A DNA stretch of 20,136 nt from Candidatus Omnitrophota bacterium (GTDB taxonomy: Bacteria > Omnitrophota > Gorgyraeia > Pluralincolimonadales > Pluralincolimonadaceae). Location of the stretch: contig JAGUXU010000198.1 in the NCBI GenBank assembly GCA_020061685.1, forward strand, positions 1-20,136, written 5' to 3'. Each line of letters starts with the position of its first letter. Positions within the stretch are counted from its first letter, which is position 1. The notes beneath the pieces are model-generated. The model did not search any database and was not told where the DNA came from. It saw only the letters and a list, made by a program, of their open reading frames with translations. Shown piece by piece: positions 1 through 6,562 of this stretch. Both the position numbers and the translations under genes were made by a program.

Positions 1-89
1 TGAAGCGGCCAAAGGTATATGGCGACGGAAAAGCAAGCATGAAAATAGTACGGATAATCAACTCACTTCTTGAAAAATGCCAAAAGTAA
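1..89 (+). CDS. UDP-N-acetylglucosamine 2-epimerase, C-terminal end only (NeuC/WecB type)
   Basis: Only the last 28 codons are visible, read in the frame starting at base 3 and ending with TAA at 87-89. The tail contains KVYGDGKAS followed by an amphipathic helix. This matches the closing segment of hydrolysing and non-hydrolysing UDP-GlcNAc 2-epimerases, where a YGDGKAS- or FGDGKAS-like motif precedes the last helix. If it is the NeuC type it would release ManNAc, the substrate of classical NeuB, which fits the NeuB-like gene at 4946. If it is the WecB type it would make UDP-ManNAc. The stop lies 13 bp inside the next gene, so the two are probably translationally coupled. Family assignment from so short a piece is tentative. 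Confidence 0.6.
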   Translation, partial: KRPKVYGDGKASMKIVRIINSLLEKCQK

Positions 90-1453
90 CGGTTTATATT
101 CCGACCCATAATTACGGGAAATATTTAAGCCAGGCCATCGATAGCGTCGTCAAGCAAAAATTCGATGACTGGGAACTTATAGTCATAGATGACGGATCCA
201 CGGATAATACCGTCGATATCCTTAAAAAGTTCGGCGGCCATCCCAAGATCAAGATCCTCCGCCAGGACAAGAAAGGATTGACCGTAACCAACAATATTGC
301 CTTAAGGTTATCCCGGGGTAAATATATCATGCGGTTGGACGCGGACGATTATTTGGATGAAAATGCCCTGTTGGTCCTATCGAATATCCTGGATACCCGC
401 CCGGACGTCGGATTGGTCTACCCCGATTATTACAGGGTCGACGAGGACGGTGAGATCATCGACCTCGAGAGAAGGAAGAAGATAGGGAAAGAGGTCGCGT
501 TGCTTGACCTGCCGGCCCACGGGGCATGCACCATGATAAGAAAATCCTGTCTTATAGAATTGGGCGGATATGACGAGACCTTGCCCTGCCAGGACGGCTA
601 TGAGCTGTGGCTGAGATTTATAGGCAGATATAAACCCTATAACGTCAATGTGCCCCTCTTTTACTACAGGCAACACGGCAAGAGCTTGACACAGGATAAA
701 CAGAAGATCCTTTCGGCAAGACATCGGGCAAAACGGAGCTTTGTAAAGGCCAAATTCGGAAAAAGCATACCGAAGATCCTGGCAATTATCCCGGTAAGAA
801 AGCAATCCAATACCCTTTTAGACGCGGCGTTAAAAAAGATAGCGGGCAAGCCGCTGATATATTACACGATTTCCGAGGCCTTAAAGACCGACCTTTTGGA
901 TAAAATAGTGGTAACTTCGGATGACGAAGAAATTCTTAAGTTCGCCAGGGGTTTTCCCAGAATAACGGCGATCAAGCGCCCGCCCGAGCTATCCAGGCCT
1001 AACTCTCGGATTGAGCCCACCGTAAATCACGTACTTTCCGCTCTAAGAAAAAAAGAGAATTACCGGCCCTATGCCGTTATGCTTTTATATATCCACACTC
1101 CCTTGAGGAAGCATATACATATCGAAAAGGCCATAGACACGATGCTTATCTTTGACGCGGATAGCATCGTATCGGTATGCGAGGACTTCAATTTTTACTA
1201 TCGTCATACAAAGAGCGGCCTCGCCCCTTTAGCGAAGAAGAGATTGCTTCGGCTGGAGCGCGACGCTTTATACAGGGAGAATGGGGCGATCTATCTTTCA
1301 AGGACATCGGCGATAAAAAAGGATAATTTTTTAGGCGCGAAGATCGGCCACATAACGATGCTTCCCGAAGAGAGCATTAAGATAGACAGTCCGTTTAATT
1401 ATTGGATAGCGGAAAAATCTATGTTGGATTATCTGAAGGAAACCGGCAAATGA
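77..1453 (+). CDS. GT2 glycosyltransferase fused to a CMP-sugar synthetase-like domain
   Basis: This 458-residue protein has two domains. Residues 3-215 are a GT-A family 2 glycosyltransferase, with the YIPTHN start, VIDDGSTD at 37-43 and the metal/nucleotide motif DADD at 88-91. Residues about 233-455 resemble CMP-N-acetylneuraminate synthetase (NeuA): AIIPVR near 236-241, GKPLIYYTI at 257-265, VTSDDEEI at 279-286, RPPELS at 301-306, ENGAIYL at 401-407 and ESIKIDSP at 432-439. The nucleotide loop that should read like SKGIPGKN is SNTLLDAA here (244-251), losing the Pro-Gly-Lys-Asn; the LLQPTSPLR motif reads LLYIHTPLR (336-344). The N-terminal domain likely transfers a sugar in the cytoplasm. 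The C-terminal domain may be inactive, binding-only, or altered in specificity. It overlaps the upstream epimerase end by 13 bp and the next gene by ATGA. Confidence 0.85.
   Translation: MPKVTVYIPTHNYGKYLSQAIDSVVKQKFDDWELIVIDDGSTDNTVDILKKFGGHPKIKILRQDKKGLTVTNNIALRLSRGKYIMRLDADDYLDENALLVLSNILDTRPDVGLVYPDYYRVDEDGEIIDLERRKKIGKEVALLDLPAHGACTMIRKSCLIELGGYDETLPCQDGYELWLRFIGRYKPYNVNVPLFYYRQHGKSLTQDKQKILSARHRAKRSFVKAKFGKSIPKILAIIPVRKQSNTLLDAALKKIAGKPLIYYTISEALKTDLLDKIVVTSDDEEILKFARGFPRITAIKRPPELSRPNSRIEPTVNHVLSALRKKENYRPYAVMLLYIHTPLRKHIHIEKAIDTMLIFDADSIVSVCEDFNFYYRHTKSGLAPLAKKRLLRLERDALYRENGAIYLSRTSAIKKDNFLGAKIGHITMLPEESIKIDSPFNYWIAEKSMLDYLKETGK
1436..1440 (+). promoter_or_regulatory. Shine-Dalgarno deciding the start at 1450
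   Basis: AAGGA lies 9 bases before ATG 1450. It supports that start over the upstream in-frame TTG at 1402, which would overlap the preceding gene by 52 bp and add residues unlike the family. Confidence 0.6.
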
Positions 1454-2238
1454 AAATCATAGTGCTTTCTACCGATAGGAAGCATCACAGATATTTTATT
1501 AATCGCGTAAATAAAGAGTTCCCTTTAGAGGCGGTATTTTTTGAAAAGTCCGGCCTCGACAGGAAGGGGCCGCTTATAAAGACAATACGAAATCCCGAAG
1601 GATTAGGCAAGAAGCTATATCGCGTCATTTTTTCCCCCTACTGGCAGTTGCCTCTGTGGAACGTGGCGGAAGACCTTTTTGAGAGAACCCATTTTTTCAA
1701 AGATGTACCCTATGATTTACCAAAAGAGGTGCCCGTTAAATTAGTCCGCAATATTAACGACGAAAAGTCAGTGTCGGAAATCGAAATATTAGGTCCCGAT
1801 GTAATAATTTTATTCGGTGTGAGCAGAATCAAGAGATCGCTGATGAAGATCCCCAAAATGGGCGTATTGAATATTCATCGGGGGATAGTCCCTCAGTATA
1901 GAGGACTGAACAGCGATTTATGGGCCATATATTTTGGTGATTTTGAGAATATAGGGGTCACCGTTCATTTAGTTGACGAGAACCTGGATACCGGTGATGT
2001 CGTTTTCCAGAAAAAGATAAAGCTGTCAGCCACAGACAAGATCTATCATTTACGGTACATTACGACGATTATGGCGACCGAGCTGCTATTAGAGGCCCTT
2101 AGAGAGATGAAAAAAGGGACCCTGAGACCCATGCCGCAGCCTAAGAAGGGCAGATATTTTTCTTATATGCCGTATTTTTTTAAGTTTAAAACCATTTATA
2201 AGTTTTGGCGATACACGAGCAATTTAAAAAGGAAATAA
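1450..2238 (+). CDS. Formyltransferase family protein (sugar N-formyltransferase candidate)
   Basis: This 262-residue protein belongs to the formyltransferase fold shared by methionyl-tRNA formyltransferase, GART and sugar N-formyltransferases, which use N10-formyl-tetrahydrofolate. The catalytic triad is visible: Asn141 and His143 in NIHRGIVPQYRG, and Asp180 in LDTGD. A GVTVHLVD strand lies between them at 169-176. The protein is shorter than methionyl-tRNA formyltransferase (about 310-315 aa) and lacks a recognisable C-terminal tRNA-binding domain. With its setting in a glycan operon, this favours formylation of an amino sugar. The N-terminal ~110 residues are divergent and I could not place them confidently. 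The start at 1450 forms ATGA with the previous stop, indicating coupling. The next gene follows after 3 bp. Confidence 0.82.
   Translation: MKIIVLSTDRKHHRYFINRVNKEFPLEAVFFEKSGLDRKGPLIKTIRNPEGLGKKLYRVIFSPYWQLPLWNVAEDLFERTHFFKDVPYDLPKEVPVKLVRNINDEKSVSEIEILGPDVIILFGVSRIKRSLMKIPKMGVLNIHRGIVPQYRGLNSDLWAIYFGDFENIGVTVHLVDENLDTGDVVFQKKIKLSATDKIYHLRYITTIMATELLLEALREMKKGTLRPMPQPKKGRYFSYMPYFFKFKTIYKFWRYTSNLKRK
2229..2233 (+). promoter_or_regulatory. Shine-Dalgarno for the TTG start at 2242
   Basis: AAGGA ends 8 bases before TTG 2242. No ATG or GTG exists in a suitable place upstream, and the first in-frame ATG is 28 codons downstream, inside a region expected in the family. Confidence 0.55.
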
Positions 2239-2241
2239 CCA

Positions 2242-3507
2242 TTGGAAGAAATTATCATAGAACCCGATACCTATCCGGGCGAAATCCTCAAGATAGATAA
2301 AGATCTTTTCAGCGGATATTACAAGATGCCGGATTCAAAAAGATGCGCGGGAGAAGATCTGGAAATAACGGAGCAGTTAAAAAATCCCATCGGCACAAAG
2401 CCGATTAATGAATTGATAAAGGGGAAAAGCAAGATCTTAATTATTAGCGACGATAATACGCGGCATACTCCTGCGGGAAAGATATTAAATGTTTTATTCC
2501 GAGAGACAGGTATAAAAAAAGAAAATACGACGATATTGATAGGATCGGGGACCCATAGGCCGATGACATCGGAAGAGATCGTCGATAAATTTGGGCCGGA
2601 GATCGCAGGCAGCGTAAAGATCGTCAATCATAATTGGAATAATATGAATGAACTTTATTTTTTAGGAAAGACGCCGGCCGGTACGGAGATATACATAAAT
2701 AAGATCGTCCGGGACGCCGATTTTATCATGGGCATAGGCAATATAGTCCCGCATGCGACCGTAGGATTTTCCGGCGGGAGCAAAATCGTTGTCCCCGGAA
2801 TTTGCGGCGAAAAAACCTGTGAAGAAATCCACTGGAAAGCGCTGGATTACGATTTAGCGGACCTGCTTGGCAATAACGACAATCCGATGCGGAAAGAGAT
2901 GAATGCGATCGCTAAAAAGGCAGGCCTGCGTTTCATCATTAACACCGTTCTGACTCCGGACGGCCATATCTGCAAAGTGGTTTGCGGCGATCCGGTACTA
3001 GCGCACCAAAGGGGAGCGGAGATCTGCAAAGAGGTATACGGAGTAGGGATAACTCAAAAAGCAGATATCGTTATCGCGGACGCCTATGGGACGGATATCG
3101 ATTTAAGACAGGCAGTAAAGGGGCTACTCCCGGCCGCGATCGCGATTAAAAAGGGCGGCATTATAATACTTCTGGCGGCTTGTCCCGATGGCGTCGCGCC
3201 CCAGTTTCCTCAATACCTGGAATTAGGATTTAAAGAGCCGTATAAGCTCAAAGAAAAGGTTGAAAAGAAAGAGATAAATTTTAAATTGGGAGCGTATACG
3301 TTGGTCGTAATCGGGAAAATTATGGCCGATAAAGCCAAAGTTATTTTAGTTTCAAAAGGGGTCTCAAAGGAAGAAACCGAGAAATTAGGATTCTTATGGG
3401 CAGGGTCCCCCGGAGAGGCCCTGGAGAAAGCAAGGAGATTGACCGGTAAGGAAGCAAAAGTGATCTTTTTGAAACGAGCCGGTGAACTCCTGCCGTTGAT
3501 AAATTAA
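2242..3507 (+). CDS. larA: LarA-type nickel-pincer 2-hydroxyacid racemase/epimerase homologue
   Basis: This 421-residue protein has the length and motifs of lactate racemase LarA (DUF2088 family), which inverts the C2 centre of lactate or related 2-hydroxyacids using a nickel-pincer nucleotide. Visible residues are SDDNTR at 69-74, GTHRPM at 103-108 (His105), PHATVGFSGGSK at 170-181 (His171 and the pincer-attaching Lys181) and His197. From memory, the Lactobacillus plantarum enzyme uses His108, His174, Lys184 and His200, a constant offset of three, so the active site looks intact. The cofactor needs LarB, LarC and LarE, none of which is in this window. The true substrate is unknown; some family members act on other hydroxyacids. 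It starts at TTG with a good ribosome site and sits between a formyltransferase and a radical SAM gene, suggesting a role in a glycan substituent. Confidence 0.85.
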   Translation: MEEIIIEPDTYPGEILKIDKDLFSGYYKMPDSKRCAGEDLEITEQLKNPIGTKPINELIKGKSKILIISDDNTRHTPAGKILNVLFRETGIKKENTTILIGSGTHRPMTSEEIVDKFGPEIAGSVKIVNHNWNNMNELYFLGKTPAGTEIYINKIVRDADFIMGIGNIVPHATVGFSGGSKIVVPGICGEKTCEEIHWKALDYDLADLLGNNDNPMRKEMNAIAKKAGLRFIINTVLTPDGHICKVVCGDPVLAHQRGAEICKEVYGVGITQKADIVIADAYGTDIDLRQAVKGLLPAAIAIKKGGIIILLAACPDGVAPQFPQYLELGFKEPYKLKEKVEKKEINFKLGAYTLVVIGKIMADKAKVILVSKGVSKEETEKLGFLWAGSPGEALEKARRLTGKEAKVIFLKRAGELLPLIN

Positions 3508-3517
3508 AATAGATAAA

Positions 3518-4921
3518 ATGAAGATTTTATTAATCCATCCCCCCTATGAAAGAGTCCCGAAAGAGATACCGCTTGGCTTGGCCTATATCGCCAGTTTCTT
3601 GCAGCATAACGGGCATAAAGTGGATGTTTTGGACATAGACGGTTACGGCTACGGCAAAAAGAAGGTCGAAGAGATAATATCAGGATCCGACTGCGATTGC
3701 TTCGGCATAGGAGGGCTCTCTTCGACTTATCGCTATGTCAAATGGCTGGCATCGATTATAAAATTTCACCATCCCCATAAGGTTATCATAGCCGGCAATA
3801 TGGTGGCTACCGCCCATCCCGAGACCTTATTGAAGAACTCGAATGTGGATATCGCGGTCATCGGGGAGGGCGAGGTTACGTGTAAAGAGCTATTGGATAC
3901 GTTGGGGGCAGCCGGAGGATTAGACAACGTGAAAGGCCTCGCTTATAAGAAAGACGGCAAGATTATTTTTACTCCGCCGCGGGAAAGGATACAGGATTTA
4001 AATAAGCTGCCATTCCCCGCCTGGGAGAATTTCCCGGTCGAGACCTATTTAAGGAACCCTATTTACAGGGAGCATGGCTTAAGGAGTCTGAATATATCGA
4101 CAATAAGGGGATGTCCGTTCGATTGCATTTTTTGCTCCAGGGTATTCGGCCGGACAGTCACGAAGCGGTCCATAGATAATATTATAAGCGAGATCAGGGA
4201 ACTTATAAAAAGATACCGGGTCCAGTACATCGCCATAATCGACGATCTCTTCATAAGCGATCAGAAACATGTATATGAGTTTTGCGACAAACTGATCGCA
4301 GAGAACCTTAATATCCGGTGGGGAGCCGCGGGAAGAGTCAATCTTATAAACGAGCCTCTCCTGAAGAAGATGAAAGCGGCCGGATGCGATTTGTTGAGTT
4401 TCGGTTTCGAGTCGGGCAGTCAGAAGATCCTGGATATCATGAAGAAACATGTCAGGGTCGAGCAGGCCGAGAAGGCAATAAAATTGACCAGGCAGGCGGG
4501 TATCCGTGTTATAGGGTCTTTTATGCTCGGCATGATAGGTGAAACAAGAGAGACCGTTGAAGAAACGATAAATTTTATCAAAAGGACGGATCTGCCCAAT
4601 TGCCGCTTCTTCTTCGCTACACCATATCCGGGGACGGTCCTTTACGACATGGCAAATAAGATGGGGCGCATCAAGCAGGATGAGGATGGATTTTTGGAGA
4701 GCCTCGGAGAAATGGCCGATACCTTGGCGGTCAATTTGACAGATTTTTCCGATCAAGAACTGGTCGACATAAAAAGGAAAGCCGAAGAAAGACTTAAGAG
4801 CGAAGCCAGGTTGGCGGTGAAATGGAGACGTTCGCTTGATGTCTGGCAGTCCCGCCTCGGAAAGATAAAGATGGGGCTGTATTATGACGGACTTTTGCAC
4901 ACGATCAAAGGCGCTCACTAA
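3518..4921 (+). CDS. B12-binding-domain radical SAM protein
   Basis: This 467-residue protein has an N-terminal Rossmann-like cobalamin-binding domain (about 1-130: ILLIHPPY, LGLAYIASFLQHNGH, DIAVIGEGE) and a radical SAM core with the [4Fe-4S] motif GCPFDCIFC, Cys199, Cys203 and Cys206. Later family landmarks are IIDDLF, GFESGSQ and PYPGT. No DxHxxG cobalamin ligand motif is visible, as is usual in this class, whose members include C-methylases and BchE-like enzymes. The reaction cannot be told from sequence; modification of a sugar or lipid carrier fits the context. The ATG at 3518 lies 10 bp after the LarA stop with no clear ribosome site, so it may be translated by coupling. A long antisense frame within this gene is a shadow. 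Confidence 0.88.
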   Translation: MKILLIHPPYERVPKEIPLGLAYIASFLQHNGHKVDVLDIDGYGYGKKKVEEIISGSDCDCFGIGGLSSTYRYVKWLASIIKFHHPHKVIIAGNMVATAHPETLLKNSNVDIAVIGEGEVTCKELLDTLGAAGGLDNVKGLAYKKDGKIIFTPPRERIQDLNKLPFPAWENFPVETYLRNPIYREHGLRSLNISTIRGCPFDCIFCSRVFGRTVTKRSIDNIISEIRELIKRYRVQYIAIIDDLFISDQKHVYEFCDKLIAENLNIRWGAAGRVNLINEPLLKKMKAAGCDLLSFGFESGSQKILDIMKKHVRVEQAEKAIKLTRQAGIRVIGSFMLGMIGETRETVEETINFIKRTDLPNCRFFFATPYPGTVLYDMANKMGRIKQDEDGFLESLGEMADTLAVNLTDFSDQELVDIKRKAEERLKSEARLAVKWRRSLDVWQSRLGKIKMGLYYDGLLHTIKGAH

Positions 4922-4933
4922 AGGAGATATCCT

Positions 4934-4940
4934 AAGAGGT
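4934..4940 (+). promoter_or_regulatory. Ribosome binding site for the gene at 4946
   Basis: AAGAGGT lies 5 bases before ATG 4946. A second Shine-Dalgarno-like AAGGAG occurs at 4921-4926 but is 19 bases away and has no start codon of its own. This 24-bp spacer is the longest gap between genes in the window. Confidence 0.5.
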
Positions 4941-4945
4941 ATAAA

Positions 4946-6562
4946 ATGATAATAGCTATAATACCGGCAAAGGCAGATTCGAACAGGCTCCCCGGGAAAA
5001 ATATGGTCTCAATAGGCGGAAAGCCCCTCCTGTATCATACGATTAAGGCGGCAAAGGAATGTAAGTCGATACATAAGATCTATGTTTCTACCGACTCAGA
5101 AGAGATAGCGATATTAGCAAAACAGGAGGGCGTATCAGTTATTATGCGCACTTCCGAGTTGGGGGGAGAGACGCCGGTGGTAGATGTTTATCGCCATGCT
5201 TTACGCAATATCGCGGAAAAAGACGTCACCCATATAGTTGCCTTGCAGCCCGATCATCCGGACAGGGCCGCGGATCTGGAAAAAACGATAAAGTACGCCA
5301 TGGAAAAAGATCTGGATGATTTGATCAGCGTTGATTCAGACGGCCATAAGAACGGCTCTATAAGGATTTTGAAGACAGATGCATTAAGGAACGGAAGGAT
5401 AAGCACAAACCTGGGTTCGATTATGGATGATGCGACAAATATCCATTCCGCGAAGGATTTACGGCTTGCCGGGGTGCGGCTTGAACGCAAGAGACATCCG
5501 CTGGCTATCAAGATAAAGAATAAAATCATATCAAAAGAGTCGCCTGTTTTCGTGATCGCCGAGGGCGCCTGCAATCATATGTGCGACATGGGAATAGCGA
5601 AGAGGATGATAGATGAGGCGCTGGCTGCCGGCGCTGACGCTATAAAATTCCAAACATATAAAGCCGAGAAATTAGTGGCCAAAGATGTCTCTACCTATTG
5701 GAATTATAGCTCGGTAAAGTCACAATACGAGTATTATAAAAAATTGGATAAGTTCGATAAGCCTGAATACAAGACCTTATTTGATTACGCAAGAAATAAG
5801 GACATCATTGTTTTTTCCAGTCCTTTCGACATTGGGAGCGCTGATATGCTCAATGATCTAGGCATGCCTTTATTTAAGATCGCCTCGTGCCTAATCACGG
5901 ATAAGAGATTGCTTCAGCATATCGCCAGGTTTAATAAACCTATAATATTGTCTACCGGCGGCTCGGAGTTAGAAGAGATACGGGAAGCCGTGGATACGAT
6001 ATATGCGGAAGGCAATTACGATTTAATCATTATGGCCTGCACGCTAAGTTATCCTACCAAGAACAAGGACGCGCATCTATTGCGTATCAGAAAATTAGCG
6101 GAACTATTTCCGGAAGCGATAGTCGGATGTTCCGATCACACCGAGCCGGATGAAGGAATGATAATACCGTCCGTCGCCGCAGCTTTGGGCGCGAAGGTTA
6201 TCGAGAAACACTTTACCCTGGATAGGACATGGACTGGTTCCGGCCATTCATTTTCCGTTGATCCCTCTCTGCTTGCGAAGATGGTTCAAAATATAAGATT
6301 GACCGAGGAGGTCTTGGGGAAAGAAACTCTTGAGGTCAAAGAGGCAGAACAGAAGACGCGCGAGAGCGCGAGAATGAGCATCGTCGCCGGGTGTAATATC
6401 AAAAAGGGCGAGATTATAAAAGAGGATATGCTGACGGTGCGAAGGCCGGGCCTCGGCATATCGCCGAATTCTTTAGACGAGATAATAGGGAAGCGGGCCG
6501 TCAGGGACATCTCTTCCGGCGAGCAGTTAAATTGGGATGATGTCGGGCAGAGAGCAAAATGA
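4946..6562 (+). CDS. neuB: Compact CMP-sugar synthetase fused to NeuB-family sialic acid synthase with SAF domain
   Basis: This 538-residue protein has three domains. Residues 1-182 are a cytidylyltransferase like NeuA, with IIPAKADSNRLPGKN (5-19), VSTDSEEI (47-54), LQPDHPDR (100-107) and NGSIRI (136-141). The domain is shorter than usual, with the middle segment largely missing. Residues about 198-460 are a NeuB TIM barrel, which condenses PEP with an amino-sugar aldehyde. Kept positions are Glu206, Lys234, Lys311, Tyr369, and the metal histidines His398 (CSDHT) and His422 (EKHFT). Residues 475-535 are the antifreeze-like SAF domain, with RRPGLGISP at 499-507. Two expected acidic residues differ: KIGSGE becomes KIASCL (Leu316), and GPD becomes GSG (Gly433). 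The fusion would make and activate a nonulosonate. The substrate may not be ManNAc. Confidence 0.85.
   Translation: MIIAIIPAKADSNRLPGKNMVSIGGKPLLYHTIKAAKECKSIHKIYVSTDSEEIAILAKQEGVSVIMRTSELGGETPVVDVYRHALRNIAEKDVTHIVALQPDHPDRAADLEKTIKYAMEKDLDDLISVDSDGHKNGSIRILKTDALRNGRISTNLGSIMDDATNIHSAKDLRLAGVRLERKRHPLAIKIKNKIISKESPVFVIAEGACNHMCDMGIAKRMIDEALAAGADAIKFQTYKAEKLVAKDVSTYWNYSSVKSQYEYYKKLDKFDKPEYKTLFDYARNKDIIVFSSPFDIGSADMLNDLGMPLFKIASCLITDKRLLQHIARFNKPIILSTGGSELEEIREAVDTIYAEGNYDLIIMACTLSYPTKNKDAHLLRIRKLAELFPEAIVGCSDHTEPDEGMIIPSVAAALGAKVIEKHFTLDRTWTGSGHSFSVDPSLLAKMVQNIRLTEEVLGKETLEVKEAEQKTRESARMSIVAGCNIKKGEIIKEDMLTVRRPGLGISPNSLDEIIGKRAVRDISSGEQLNWDDVGQRAK

Noticed and set aside
2..73. Alternative reading frame for the gene entering from the left
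   Set aside because: The frame ending at 73 has no family resemblance, while the frame ending at 89 shows the YGDGKAS epimerase tail.
377..805. 142-codon minus-strand open frame
   Set aside because: Antisense to the GT2 domain of the fusion at 77-1453; no domain-like sequence.
1402..1449. Extended start (TTG) for the formyltransferase
   Set aside because: It would overlap the previous gene by 52 bp; ATG 1450 has AAGGA upstream and makes the common ATGA junction.
4079..4918. 279-codon open frame on the minus strand inside the radical SAM gene
   Set aside because: It is fully antisense to a gene with clear radical SAM motifs, has no recognisable domain, and contains no plausible operon partner.
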